DNA of 64,000 nucleotides from Thiothrix lacustris DSM 21227 (lineage in GTDB: Bacteria > Pseudomonadota > Gammaproteobacteria > Thiotrichales > Thiotrichaceae), in NCBI RefSeq assembly GCF_000621325.1, contig NZ_JHYQ01000008.1, positions 62,001 through 126,000 on the forward strand, read 5' to 3'. The notes beneath the pieces were generated by a model, which was given only the letters and a program-made list of their open reading frames with translations, had not been told where the DNA came from and did no database searches. Positions 16,714 through 26,358 of the stretch are shown one piece after another (the stretch's first letter is position 1; every line of letters begins with the position of its first letter). A program made the translations under genes and the position numbers.

Positions 16714-18126
16714 TTAAATCAACGTGGCATTAATCCACAAATGTGCCCAGATACTCACGACATACCCCAATGCGACCGCCCACGTCCATTTGAGGTGTGA
16801 GCCAAAGGTATAGATACCACGGGCTTGCCCCATCAGAGCCACCCCAGCGGCTGAACCAATGGAAAGCAAAGAACCACCCACGCCTGCTGTCAATGTCACC
16901 AACAACCATTGCCCATATGACATGTCTGGATTCATGGTAATCACCGCAAACATCACCGGAATATTATCCACAATGGCAGACAAAATACCGACCATCACAT
17001 TAGCCCAGGTTGCGCCCATATCGGTATAAAGCAATTCTGACACCATGGCCAAATACCCAAACGCGCCCAAACCACCCACACACAGAATAACGCCATAGAA
17101 AAACATCAACGTATCCCATTCGGCACGCTGTAATTGATTGAAAATATCAAACCGACCCACACTACCATCTGCGGTATCATTACTGGGGTCATTATCAAAC
17201 ATTTTCAGGTACCAACCGTAGAACTTCAACACACCCAACCCCGTCATCATCCCCAGCACTGGTGGCAAATGCAGGGAATTGTGGAAAACAACCGCCATTG
17301 CAATGGTCGCAACAAACAAGCCCAGTACCACAAAGCCGCCTTGTTTGACCCTGATCACTTGACTAATCGCAGCAGGCTTACCCTTCTCAATAAAAAACGA
17401 CATGATCAAAGCAGGCACTAACCAATTCAGTAGTGAAGGAATAAATAATGCAAAGAATCCCGTAAACTCTACCAAGCCCGCCTGCCAAACCATCAACGTT
17501 GTAATATCGCCAAACGGACTCCATGCCCCGCCCGCATTAGCCGCCACCACAATATTGACGCACCCCATTGCCACAAACTGGGGTCTATCTGAAGCCACCG
17601 CCACTAACACTGCCGCCATCAACAATGCTGTTGTCAAATTATCAGCGACAGGAGAAATAAAGAAAGCCAAGACACCGGTGATCCAGAAAATCCCGTACAA
17701 CGAAAAGCCCCGCGACACCAACCAGGAACGCAGCGCTGCAAACATATTGCGTTCATCCAGCGTATTGATGAAGGTCATCGCCGCCAACAAGAACAGCATC
17801 AGCTTGCCGTATTCCAGCAAATTGTGGTCGAGAATCGCCTCCACCTTATCGATCTGCCCAATCTCCATATAGGCAATAGCAACCAGCACCCAAATAATCC
17901 CGGCTGCGACCATCACGGGTTTGGACTTACGCAAATGGATATGTTCTTCGCCAATTACCAAGGCATAGGCAAATATAAACAAGATCAAGGCCGTCAAACC
18001 CAGCCCAGTACCGGTCAGATGCGCGACATCTCCTCCCCCTTCACTCGCCAAGCTGATTACAGGAAACAGGCATGTGACTAGCCCAATCAGACTAACACGC
18101 CAAGTGTTGCTTAAGTTTTTCATCAT
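16714..18126 (-). CDS. nhaD: Sodium/proton antiporter NhaD
   Basis: 470 residues and about twelve membrane segments. Family features are the early hydrophobic signal-like stretch SLIGLVTCLFPVISLAS, then LTALILFIFAYALVIGEEHIHLRKSKPV. The central ISPVADNLTTALLMAAVL and VAANAGGAWSPFGDITTLMVW hold the Asp and Thr residues typical of the ion-transporter superfamily. NhaD exchanges Na+ or Li+ for protons in haloalkaliphiles and vibrios. The ATG at 18126 (or 18123) is preferred to the TTG at 18156; no strong ribosome site is seen for either. Divergent from the DAACS carrier gene. Confidence 0.92.
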   Translation of the reverse strand: MMKNLSNTWRVSLIGLVTCLFPVISLASEGGGDVAHLTGTGLGLTALILFIFAYALVIGEEHIHLRKSKPVMVAAGIIWVLVAIAYMEIGQIDKVEAILDHNLLEYGKLMLFLLAAMTFINTLDERNMFAALRSWLVSRGFSLYGIFWITGVLAFFISPVADNLTTALLMAAVLVAVASDRPQFVAMGCVNIVVAANAGGAWSPFGDITTLMVWQAGLVEFTGFFALFIPSLLNWLVPALIMSFFIEKGKPAAISQVIRVKQGGFVVLGLFVATIAMAVVFHNSLHLPPVLGMMTGLGVLKFYGWYLKMFDNDPSNDTADGSVGRFDIFNQLQRAEWDTLMFFYGVILCVGGLGAFGYLAMVSELLYTDMGATWANVMVGILSAIVDNIPVMFAVITMNPDMSYGQWLLVTLTAGVGGSLLSIGSAAGVALMGQARGIYTFGSHLKWTWAVALGYVVSIWAHLWINATLI

Positions 18127-18256
18127 AAAGGATTTTTCATTACTAAAAACAGACAAATAGTAACATTTTTAGCCTCATTTCGCACCATAATCCCGCCTAA
18201 TCCAGCCCGATGTGTTAACCTACACAGACATACGACGTGAGGAAAAAGGAGAGTAA

Positions 18257-19606
18257 ATGAACACCATCAAATCCAACCTAACACTTCAAGTGATCATCGC
18301 CATGCTGGCAGGTATTACTGTTGGCTTATTGCTCAATATCAGCGGCCTCAACAGCACGGGCAGCTTTGTTAATGAATACATCGTCAATGGCCTGTTTCAG
18401 GGTATCGGCAAATTATTCATCAATGCCCTTAAAATGTTGGTAGTACCCTTGGTATTATTCTCATTGATCTGCGGCGTGTGCGGCATCGGCAATCTTTCGA
18501 TCTTAGGAAGGGTTGGCATGAAATCCTTTCTACTTTACATCCTGACCACTGCCATCGCAGTCGCCACAGCCATACTGTTTGCCACGACTACCGGTATCGG
18601 GCAAGGGATGCAAGCCAGCGCAACAGCCAGCTTCAGCGCCAAAGAAGCCCCAGCGTTGATCGACGTACTCACCAATATCATCCCCACCAACCCGATCGCC
18701 GCAATGGCCAACGGTGAAATGCTGCAAGTCATTTTCTTTGCCATCCTGCTGGGTATCAGCATCCTGATGGTCGGCAGAAAAGCCAAAAGCCTGATTGAAG
18801 GCGCTGAGCTTGCCAACGAAGTCATGATGAAAATGGTCTCGATTGTCATGGCTGCCGCCCCCTACGCCGTCTTCGCACTGATAGCCAAGGCCATGGCGGA
18901 ACTCGGTTTTGATTTACTGAGCGTACTGGCAGGTTATGTACTGGTCTTGATCGCCGCCTTGATGTTCCACCTGTTTGGCACGCTGATGGTGTTATTGAAA
19001 CTGCTTTCCGGCCTCAGCCCGATGCGTTTCATCCGTAAAATGCGCAATGTGCAGGTATTTGCCTTTAGTACCTCCAGCTCCAACGCCACCATCCCCGTCA
19101 CGATACGCACCGTAACGGAACGCCTAGGGGTGAATAATTCTGTCGCCTCATTCACCGTGCCATTTGGCGCCACCATCAATATGGACGGCACAGCCATCAT
19201 GCAAGGCGTTGCCACCGTTTTCATTGCCAATGTCTACGCCGTGCATCTGGGTCTGACGGATTATCTAGTGGTCATTGCCATGGCAGTCTTGGCCTCCATT
19301 GGTACAGCGGGCGTGCCGGGCGTAGGTTTGATCATGCTATCCATGGTATTCGTACAAGTTGGCTTGCCGGTGGAAGGCATCGGCCTGATCCTCGGGGTTG
19401 ACCGTTTGCTGGACATGATCCGCACCGCCGTGAATGTTTCCGGCGACTCTGTGGTATCAGTAATCGTCGCCAAAAGCGAAGGAAAACTCAATGAAACCAT
19501 TTACAATGACCCAATGGCGGGTGTGACTTCCGATACAATCAAGCTGGATCAGGCGGTAGAAAATGAAATGGCAAATGTCATAGAGACCCTACACTCCCGT
19601 CAATAA
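18257..19606 (+). CDS. Dicarboxylate/amino-acid:cation symporter (DAACS family)
   Basis: 449 residues, eight membrane segments plus two re-entrant loops as in GltP/DctA. Motifs seen are the Ser-rich loop FSTSSSNATIPVT near residue 273, NMDGTAIMQGVATVF near 310, and GTAGVPGVGLIMLSMV near 350 with ILGVDRLLDMIRTAVNVSGD near 375. It would import aspartate, glutamate or C4-dicarboxylates with Na+ or H+. AGGAGAG precedes the ATG. A C-terminal tail of about 30 hydrophilic residues is extra. Substrate cannot be set from sequence; an aspartase gene lies 12 kb away. Confidence 0.9.
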   Translation: MNTIKSNLTLQVIIAMLAGITVGLLLNISGLNSTGSFVNEYIVNGLFQGIGKLFINALKMLVVPLVLFSLICGVCGIGNLSILGRVGMKSFLLYILTTAIAVATAILFATTTGIGQGMQASATASFSAKEAPALIDVLTNIIPTNPIAAMANGEMLQVIFFAILLGISILMVGRKAKSLIEGAELANEVMMKMVSIVMAAAPYAVFALIAKAMAELGFDLLSVLAGYVLVLIAALMFHLFGTLMVLLKLLSGLSPMRFIRKMRNVQVFAFSTSSSNATIPVTIRTVTERLGVNNSVASFTVPFGATINMDGTAIMQGVATVFIANVYAVHLGLTDYLVVIAMAVLASIGTAGVPGVGLIMLSMVFVQVGLPVEGIGLILGVDRLLDMIRTAVNVSGDSVVSVIVAKSEGKLNETIYNDPMAGVTSDTIKLDQAVENEMANVIETLHSRQ

Positions 19607-19660
19607 CGAAAGCGCACAGTGCACAAAAATCCTGAATAAACGGGAAAGAGAGTGTCAAAC

Positions 19661-21814
19661 ATGTCAACAGAGCAACATCAACCCTATATTGTCCTGATCA
19701 GCATCCACGGGCTGATTCGCGGGCAAAACCTGGAACTGGGGCGCGATGCCGACACCGGCGGGCAAACCAAATACGTCGTGGAACTGGCTCGCGCCCTCGG
19801 TGAACAAGCCTCGGTAGGGCGAGTAGACCTGCTCACCCGCCGAGTCGTCGATGCAAGCGTCCATAAAGACTACGCCCAAACCTTTGAAGCCCTGTCCGCC
19901 AAGGCACAAATTGTGCGGATTGAGTGCGGTGGCGACGGCTACCTTCCCAAAGAAGAACTGTGGGATTGCCTCGACAGCTTTGCTGACTCGGCGATCGAAT
20001 ACCTCAAGCAACAGCCGCGCTTACCTGACATCCTCCATAGCCATTACGCTGACGCCGGTTATGTCGGGGTACGCCTTTCCAACCTGCTGGGCATTCCGCT
20101 GGTGCATACCGGGCATTCGCTCGGGCGCAGCAAACGCCGCCAATTGCTGGCAGCAGGCCACAGCAAAGCAGCCCTCGAAACCCGTTACAACATCACCCAG
20201 CGCATTGAAGCCGAAGAAACCACATTGGGCGTTGCCGAACGTGTCATTACCAGCACCCAGCAAGAAGTGCAGGAACAATACGGCCTCTACAACCATTACC
20301 AGCCCGAACACATGCGCGTCATTCCCCCCGGCACTGACCTGCAACAATTTCACCCACCGACAGGTGATGAAGCCAGCCACCCGATGGCAGCAGAATTGGC
20401 ACGCTTCCTTGCCAACCCGCACAAACCCATGATCCTCGCGCTTTCCCGCCCCGACCCGCGCAAGAATATTGCAGAACTGGTGTGTGCTTACGGTGAATCA
20501 CCCGAGCTTCAGCAACAAGCCAACCTGATCATCATTGCAGGCAACCGTGACGACATCCGCGACCTCGACACTGGGGCGCAAGAAGTTCTCAACGACATCC
20601 TGCTCACGGTTGACCAATACGACCTGTACGGCAAAGTGGCCTACCCCAAACACCACCAATCCAGCGACGTATCCGCCCTGTATCGGCTGGCAGCCCTCAG
20701 CAAAGGCGTATTCGTCAACCCTGCCCTGACCGAACCCTTCGGCCTGACCCTGATCGAAGCCGCCGCCAGCGGTTTACCCATCGTCGCCACCGATGATGGC
20801 GGTCCAACCGACATTATCGGCAACTGCCACAACGGCTACCTGATTAACCCGCTAGACCGCGCCGATATAGCCGCCCAGTTACTGCAAGTCCTGACCTGCG
20901 GCTCAGCAGCGTGGGAAACCCTCGCCGATAACGGCCTGCAAGGTGTGCAGCACTATTACTCCTGGCAAGCCCATGTGGAAAAATACCTGCAAGTCGTACA
21001 CCCACTCATCGACCGCACAGAAACCATCACCCCAGTGCCCGTCAAGCGCCGCCAACAATTGCACCACGACCGTGCCTTGTTTTCCGACCTCGACCAAAAC
21101 CTGCTAGGCAAGCCGGAAGCACTGCAACCCTTCCTCACAGCCTTACAAGCCAACCGCAGTTGCGTGCTGTTTGGCATTGCTACCGGGCGACGGCTGGATT
21201 CCGCGCTGCAAGCCATGAAAAAACACGGCATCCCCCAGCCCGACGTGCTCATCACCAGCTTAGGCACGGAAATTTACTACGCCCCCAACCTGCTACCGGA
21301 TACAGCGTGGGAACGGCATATCGACCACCTCTGGAACCCGCGTATTATTCGCCGCGTGCTCGAAGGGCTACCGGGGTTAAAGCTGCAACCTAAAAGTGAG
21401 CAAAGCCGCTTCAAGGTCAGCTATTACATTGACCCACAGATTGCCCCGGACATCCAGCACCTCAACAGCCTGTTGCATCAGGAAGGCCAAGCGGTGAATG
21501 TGCTGCAATCGTTTGGGCAATTCCTCGACATTATCCCGGTACGTGCCTCCAAAGGGCTAGCCTTGCGCTGGTTTGCCGACCGCCGTGACATTCCGCTGGA
21601 ACGCATTCTCGCAGCGGGCGGTTCTGGGGCAGATGCCGATATGATGCGCGGCAATACATTGAGCGTGGTAGTTGCCAACCGCCATCACGAAGAGCTGTCC
21701 GAACTGGTGCATGAAGGTGTTAATATTTTCTTCGCGACACAACCGTATGCTGAAGGTATTCTGGAAGCGATTGAACACTATGACTTTTTCCAGACTTGCG
21801 AGGTAACGGCTTGA
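19661..21814 (+). CDS. Sucrose-phosphate synthase with degenerate HAD domain
   Basis: 717 residues. Makes sucrose-6-phosphate from UDP-glucose (or ADP-glucose) and fructose-6-phosphate. The GT-B region (about 1-450) shows GRDADTGGQTKYVVELARAL near 30, LHSHYADAGYVG near 125, HTGHSLGRSKRRQL near 150, LSRPDPRKNIAELV near 260, and the GT4 motif EPFGLTLIEAAASGLPIVATDDGGP near 360. The C-terminal HAD phosphatase-like domain (about 470-715) starts FSDLDQN where an active enzyme has DxDxT, so it is probably inactive. An intact separate phosphatase gene follows directly. ATG 19661 is chosen over GTG 19652, by the GAGAG eight bases upstream. Confidence 0.9.
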   Translation: MSTEQHQPYIVLISIHGLIRGQNLELGRDADTGGQTKYVVELARALGEQASVGRVDLLTRRVVDASVHKDYAQTFEALSAKAQIVRIECGGDGYLPKEELWDCLDSFADSAIEYLKQQPRLPDILHSHYADAGYVGVRLSNLLGIPLVHTGHSLGRSKRRQLLAAGHSKAALETRYNITQRIEAEETTLGVAERVITSTQQEVQEQYGLYNHYQPEHMRVIPPGTDLQQFHPPTGDEASHPMAAELARFLANPHKPMILALSRPDPRKNIAELVCAYGESPELQQQANLIIIAGNRDDIRDLDTGAQEVLNDILLTVDQYDLYGKVAYPKHHQSSDVSALYRLAALSKGVFVNPALTEPFGLTLIEAAASGLPIVATDDGGPTDIIGNCHNGYLINPLDRADIAAQLLQVLTCGSAAWETLADNGLQGVQHYYSWQAHVEKYLQVVHPLIDRTETITPVPVKRRQQLHHDRALFSDLDQNLLGKPEALQPFLTALQANRSCVLFGIATGRRLDSALQAMKKHGIPQPDVLITSLGTEIYYAPNLLPDTAWERHIDHLWNPRIIRRVLEGLPGLKLQPKSEQSRFKVSYYIDPQIAPDIQHLNSLLHQEGQAVNVLQSFGQFLDIIPVRASKGLALRWFADRRDIPLERILAAGGSGADADMMRGNTLSVVVANRHHEELSELVHEGVNIFFATQPYAEGILEAIEHYDFFQTCEVTA

Positions 21815-22680
21815 GCAACGACACGAACGCACGGTTGCTGGTTTGCACCGACCTTGACCGCACCCTGATCCCCAACGGGGCAGAGCCGGAGTCCCCCAAA
21901 GCACGGGAAATGTTTCATGCACTCGCCGCCCTGCCCGACATTACCCTCGCGTATGTGAGTGGGCGAGATCAAGGGCTGGTGCGGGAAGCCATCCACACTT
22001 ACGACCTGCCCCTGCCCGATTTCGTCTTGGGGGATGTCGGTTCCAGCATTTACGCCTGCAACGGGCTGGACTGGCAGCAGTGGGAAGCGTGGGAAAGCCA
22101 CATCGCCCCCGATTGGGCGGGACGTAACCGGGAAGCGCTGGCAGTATTGTTGCAAGATTTCCCTGCTCTGCGCTTGCAAGAAGCCGCCAAGCAAAATACC
22201 CACAAGCTGAGCTATTACCTTGACCTTGCCATCAAGCATCAGCGCGTGCTGGACGAAGTGCAAATGCGCCTGTCCGCCAACGGCATCCACGCCAGCTTGA
22301 TCTGGAGCATTGACGAACCCGCCAATATGGGTTTGCTCGACATCCTGCCCGCACGTGCCAGCAAGCGCCATGCGATTGAATTCCTCATGGAAAAGCAGGG
22401 ATTTGCGCGGGAAAACACGGTGTTTTCAGGCGATAGCGGCAATGATTTGCCCGTGCTAATCAGCCCGATTCCCGCCATTCTGGTCAATAACGCCAGCCCT
22501 GAGCTAAAAGCGGAGGCTGTACAGCTTGCCAACAAAGCAGGTACGGCAGCGGCGCTGTATCTGGCACAGGGCGGCTTTCTGGGCATGAATGGCCATTACG
22601 CAGCGGGTATTCTGGAAGGTATTGCCCATTATCATCCGTCGATAACAGCCCGGCTGACAGCGTTGGAAAACGGGGTGTAG
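21811..22680 (+). CDS. Sucrose-6-phosphate phosphatase (HAD superfamily)
   Basis: 289 residues. Removes phosphate from sucrose-6-phosphate, pulling the SPS reaction forward. HAD motif I is intact: VCTDLDRTLIPNG, with motif II YVSGRDQG near 50, Lys-containing ASKRHAIEFLMEK near 185 and motif IV SGDSGNDLPVL near 210. The TTG start at 21811 overlaps the SPS stop (TTGA) and has GAGG at the right distance; an earlier TTG at 21796 lacks one. Coupled translation with SPS fits the paired roles. Confidence 0.9.
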   Translation: MSNDTNARLLVCTDLDRTLIPNGAEPESPKAREMFHALAALPDITLAYVSGRDQGLVREAIHTYDLPLPDFVLGDVGSSIYACNGLDWQQWEAWESHIAPDWAGRNREALAVLLQDFPALRLQEAAKQNTHKLSYYLDLAIKHQRVLDEVQMRLSANGIHASLIWSIDEPANMGLLDILPARASKRHAIEFLMEKQGFARENTVFSGDSGNDLPVLISPIPAILVNNASPELKAEAVQLANKAGTAAALYLAQGGFLGMNGHYAAGILEGIAHYHPSITARLTALENGV

Positions 22681-22691
22681 TTGCTTATACT
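22663..22691 (+). promoter_or_regulatory. Sigma-70 promoter before the S1C protease gene
   Basis: TTGGAA, a 17-base spacer and TATACT, with a start point expected near 22698. It overlaps the end of the sucrose phosphatase gene and would give the protease and fructokinase genes their own transcript. Confidence 0.55.
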
Positions 22692-22744
22692 GTTGCGAAG
22701 AACAGACTAGCCCCCAACTTGCGAAAAACAGGCCCCCGATACTT

Positions 22745-23443
22745 ATGAGAATCCCCCCACTTGCGATAGCTTTGCTTGGCCTATTTTTGACGGGATGCAG
22801 CACCCTACAGATGGAGGAACGCAGCACCATTGCTCTCTTCGAGCGTAGCAATCCTTCTGTAGTGTGTATCCATGCCGATGACCAACCAGAAGATGAGTTC
22901 GGCACAGTTGCCTCAGGAACGGGTTTCTTGTGGGATAAGCAAGGGCATATCATCACCACCCAACACTTGATTGCAGGTTACAAAACACTGACCGTGAGCT
23001 TGGCAGATGAGCGCACGCTGGATGCGGACGTAATTGGCTTCAGTAAAGAATACGACATTGCGGTACTTAGACTACGATCACTGGAAAATTTACCCCCTCC
23101 AGCCGTGACGGGTAGTAGCACTAATTTAAAAGTGGGACAAAAGGTTTTCAGTATTGGCAATGCTTTTGACCTTGGGCGCAGCTTCACTACTGGCATTATT
23201 TCTGCGGTGGGGCGTAACTTTGGCGACCCGCAAACGGGGGGTATCAGCAACCTGATCCAGACCGATGCCGCCATTAACCCCGGCAGTTCCGGCGCTCCCC
23301 TGATCGACAGCAGCGGCCGTGTTATTGGCGTCAATGTCGCCATTTATAGCCTGTCGGGTGGTTCTGAGGGCATTGGTTTTGCCGTACCAATGGATACGGT
23401 AAGATCCGTCCTTCCACGTTTACTAGCAGGAGATACTGGCTAA
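22745..23443 (+). CDS. S1C (HtrA-like) serine protease lipoprotein without PDZ domain
   Basis: 232 residues. Signal peptide with lipobox LTGC (Cys near residue 18), so membrane-anchored in the periplasm. The trypsin-fold domain shows TTQHLIAG (His), EYDIAVLRL (Asp) and INPGSSGAPLID (Ser), plus GSEGIGFAVPMDTV, a hallmark of the DegP group. The protein ends right after this, with no PDZ domain, so it is a minimal protease. The serine loop GSSGAP differs from the usual GNSGGP. It sits between sucrose phosphatase and fructokinase genes; a link to sucrose metabolism is not obvious. Confidence 0.85.
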   Translation: MRIPPLAIALLGLFLTGCSTLQMEERSTIALFERSNPSVVCIHADDQPEDEFGTVASGTGFLWDKQGHIITTQHLIAGYKTLTVSLADERTLDADVIGFSKEYDIAVLRLRSLENLPPPAVTGSSTNLKVGQKVFSIGNAFDLGRSFTTGIISAVGRNFGDPQTGGISNLIQTDAAINPGSSGAPLIDSSGRVIGVNVAIYSLSGGSEGIGFAVPMDTVRSVLPRLLAGDTG

Positions 23444-23445
23444 CC

Positions 23446-24351
23446 ATGACAATGAATACCACTACATCACACGCTTTACGCCCGGTCATTTTTGGCGAAG
23501 TCTTATTTGACCGTTTCCCGGATGGCACAACAGTGCTGGGTGGCGCACCCTTCAATGTCGCTTGGAACTTACAGGCATTTGGGCTGGAGCCACTGTTCAT
23601 TTCCAGCGTTGGTGATGACCCGTTAGGCACACAAATTCGTACTGCGATGCAAGATTGGGGCATGGATTTATCCGGCTTGCAAACTGACCCAACTCACCCT
23701 ACCGGGGTGGTGGATGTCAGCATCCAAGACGGCGAACCGCATTATTTGATCGTACCAGACAGTGCGTGGGATTTTATCCAGCCAGCGGCATTGCCTGACT
23801 TGCCCGCCAACACCTTGCTGTATCACGGTAGCCTTGCTGTGCGCCAACCCGTTTCCCGCGATGCTTGGCAAGTGTTGATGCAAGCACCACAGCAACGCTT
23901 TATCGACATTAATCTGCGAGCGCCGTGGTGGGATGCCGCCAATATCGCAACCTTGCTGAGTGGGGCGCATTTCCTCAAAATCAATGCAGATGAACTGACG
24001 GAAATGGTGCCGCAAGCCAGTGATACGGACAGCCGCATCCAGCACCTGTTCGACACTTTGCCGTTGGAATGGCTGGTGGTGACGCAAGGCGCTGCCGGAG
24101 CGCTGGCGATTTCAGCCGCTGGGGAACGTTTGCAGATCAAGCCGGAACGCGCTACCCATGTGGTGGATACGGTCGGCGCGGGCGACGCTTTCAGCAGCGT
24201 GCTGTTGGTGGGGAAACTCAAGGATTGGGAAATGACGCAAACCTTGCAACGTGCCCAGCAATTTGCCAGTGCCGTGGTGGGTTTACGCGGTGCAACCACC
24301 ACAGATCCTGAGTTTTACCGAACATTCAAGGCGCAGTGGCAACTGAGCTAA
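23446..24351 (+). CDS. PfkB-family carbohydrate kinase, probable fructokinase
   Basis: 301 residues. PfkB layout: N-terminal FGEVLFDRFPDG, the GG motif VLGGAPFNVAWNLQAFG near 29-45, and the C-terminal signature DTVGAGDAFSSVLLVG near 240 with the catalytic Asp in GAGD. The N-terminus resembles fructokinases. In methanotrophs and related bacteria this gene joins sps, spp and amylosucrase; it would return the fructose released by amylosucrase (52049-54067) to fructose-6-phosphate. It starts two bases after the protease stop. Fructose specificity is inferred from context. Confidence 0.85.
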   Translation: MTMNTTTSHALRPVIFGEVLFDRFPDGTTVLGGAPFNVAWNLQAFGLEPLFISSVGDDPLGTQIRTAMQDWGMDLSGLQTDPTHPTGVVDVSIQDGEPHYLIVPDSAWDFIQPAALPDLPANTLLYHGSLAVRQPVSRDAWQVLMQAPQQRFIDINLRAPWWDAANIATLLSGAHFLKINADELTEMVPQASDTDSRIQHLFDTLPLEWLVVTQGAAGALAISAAGERLQIKPERATHVVDTVGAGDAFSSVLLVGKLKDWEMTQTLQRAQQFASAVVGLRGATTTDPEFYRTFKAQWQLS

Positions 24352-24363
24352 AGCGCTTAAGCC

Positions 24364-25425
24364 TCAGAAAATAACATGATCATCCCCCTCGGATGGATCA
24401 AGTTCGTTGTGGAACTCTTCCAATGACCGGGAAGCAGTATCCAGCATCTCAAAGCGGGCGATATGGAAGATGGCTTCACCTTCATGCACCAACGGCAAGG
24501 TGGTTTTACCGATGATCATGCCAGCAGTTGGTGCAATCACAGGTTTTTCGGTTTCCCCAAACGGGTCAGCCACGTAGCCCATAATGGTGCCTTTTTCAAC
24601 TTTGCTGCCCATGGGTATGATGGAACGCAAAATGCCACTTTGTGGAGCACGCACCCAGCGACTGGAATGGGCAACAGCCGTTTCAATGTATTGTTTGCGA
24701 GGGTGACGCTGACCAGACAACATGCCGAGATGACGCATAATGTTCAAGATGCCACGCACCCCGGCGCGAATGGCGATTTCGTCAAAGCGCAGCGCTTCAC
24801 CCGCTTCATACAGCAATACTTTTGTGCTAGAGGTCTGCGTCAGCGCATGGCGCAGGGAACCTTCGCGCAGCTCGGCATTGAGGATGACGGGGGAATCAAA
24901 TGCGGCTGCCAACTCCAGTAATTCGGGGTCATCGAAGACCTTGCCGCGTATTTGTGGCAGGTTGTCACGCCCGATGGCTGCCGTGTGCAGGTCAATACCG
25001 TATTGGCAACGACGGGCAATCTGTTGCAGAAACACATGCGCCAGCTTACTCGCCATTGAGCCATTTTCCGAGCCGGGAAATGAGCGGTTCAAATCACGCC
25101 GGTCAGGCAGGTAACGGGACTTGTTGATGAAACCATAAACATTGACCACCGGAACCGCTATCAGCGTACCACGCATTCGTTTCAGCATGGGACTGTTGAT
25201 CACCCTGCGAATGATTTCGACACCATTGATCTCGTCACCGTGAATAGCTGCACTGATGAACAATTTGGGGCCATCAGCGCGGCAATGAGTGATATGTACC
25301 GGCATACACACCGGAGAATGGGTGTAAAGACCCGGCAATGGTAGCTCAATATAGTGCTCTTCACCTGGCTGGATAATATGCTCCCCCAGTGTGAAGGCTT
25401 CTCGATTAGCAGCTCGTTTCGACAT
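24364..25425 (-). CDS. Succinylglutamate desuccinylase/aspartoacylase-family zinc amidohydrolase
   Basis: 353 residues. Zinc-site motif SAAIHGDEINGVEIIRR near residue 57 (His and Glu ligands) and GIDLHTAA near 140 (third ligand His) are intact. The C-terminal part carries a barrel-like region with IMGYVADPFGETEKPVIAP. The family hydrolyses N-acyl amino acids, and members next to rimK are common but their substrate is unclear. The start overlaps the rimK stop by one base (TAATG). It is last in a four-gene minus-strand operon. Confidence 0.85.
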   Translation of the reverse strand: MSKRAANREAFTLGEHIIQPGEEHYIELPLPGLYTHSPVCMPVHITHCRADGPKLFISAAIHGDEINGVEIIRRVINSPMLKRMRGTLIAVPVVNVYGFINKSRYLPDRRDLNRSFPGSENGSMASKLAHVFLQQIARRCQYGIDLHTAAIGRDNLPQIRGKVFDDPELLELAAAFDSPVILNAELREGSLRHALTQTSSTKVLLYEAGEALRFDEIAIRAGVRGILNIMRHLGMLSGQRHPRKQYIETAVAHSSRWVRAPQSGILRSIIPMGSKVEKGTIMGYVADPFGETEKPVIAPTAGMIIGKTTLPLVHEGEAIFHIARFEMLDTASRSLEEFHNELDPSEGDDHVIF

Positions 25426-26330
25426 TAACCTTTGCCTCGTGTACGGGTTTTGCCATGAGAAGCATGGGCAGCAATGAATTTGATGATCATACCCGCCACA
25501 TCTTTTTCTGTGGCGGCTTCAATACCCTCCAGGCCCGGTGATGAATTGACTTCCATCACGACTGGGCCGTGATTGGAACGCAGAATGTCCACACCTGCCA
25601 CGTTCAAGCCCATGATATGGGCGGCACGCACGGCGGTGGAGCGTTCTTCCGGGGTAATTCTGACCAGCGACGCACTCCCGCCACGGTGCAAGTTGGAACG
25701 GAATTCGCCCGGTGCGCCCTGACGCTTCATCGCTGCAACCACCTTGTCGCCGATAACAAAGCAGCGAATGTCGGCACCACCGGCTTCCTTGATAAACTCC
25801 TGTACCAAAATATTGGCTTTTAACCCCATGAAACCTTCGATGACGCTTTCGGCTGCCTTGTCGGTTTCTGCGAGTACCACGCCGATGCCCTGAGTGCCTT
25901 CCAGCAATTTGACCACCAGCGGCGCACCACCCACCAGTTTAATAACGCTTTTGACATCATCAGGCTTGTTGGCGAAACCGGTTATGGGCAGGCCAATACC
26001 TTTGCGTGACAATAACTGGATAGAGCGCAACTTGTCTCGGGAGCGGGTAATGGCAACCGATTCGTTCACCGGGTAGACCCCCATCATTTCAAACTGGCGC
26101 AGTACCGCTGCCCCGTAAAAGGTGACGGAGGCGCCAATACGCGGGATAACGGCATCAAAACCTTCCAGCGCCTCCCCCTTGTAATAGACCATCGGATTAT
26201 TGGCGGCGATGTTCATGTAGCAACGTAGCACGTCAACAACTTTAACTTCGTGTCCTTGTTGTTCGGCAGCTTCGACTAAACGGCGTGTGGAATACAATTT
26301 GGCATTGCGCGACAGGATGGCTATTTTCAT
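25425..26330 (-). CDS. rimK: RimK-family ATP-grasp ligase
   Basis: 301 residues. In E. coli RimK adds glutamates to the C-terminus of ribosomal protein S6. The start [21 protein letters not shown] at 26330 follows GGAGGAA with seven bases; the frame continues back to 26477 but has no such site and overlaps the next gene. ATP-grasp features are [13 protein letters not shown] near 107, [15 protein letters not shown] near 140, [21 protein letters not shown] near 173, and [15 protein letters not shown] near 257. Genes on both sides (retropepsin-like protease, zinc amidohydrolase) recall the Pseudomonas rim clusters. Confidence 0.93.
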   Translation of the reverse strand: MKIAILSRNAKLYSTRRLVEAAEQQGHEVKVVDVLRCYMNIAANNPMVYYKGEALEGFDAVIPRIGASVTFYGAAVLRQFEMMGVYPVNESVAITRSRDKLRSIQLLSRKGIGLPITGFANKPDDVKSVIKLVGGAPLVVKLLEGTQGIGVVLAETDKAAESVIEGFMGLKANILVQEFIKEAGGADIRCFVIGDKVVAAMKRQGAPGEFRSNLHRGGSASLVRITPEERSTAVRAAHIMGLNVAGVDILRSNHGPVVMEVNSSPGLEGIEAATEKDVAGMIIKFIAAHASHGKTRTRGKG

Positions 26331-26358
26331 CCGGGATTCCTCCATGAATGTATCGTTA

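Noticed and set aside
21778-22371. A 197-codon minus-strand frame
   Set aside because: Antisense to the sucrose phosphatase gene; no motif seen.
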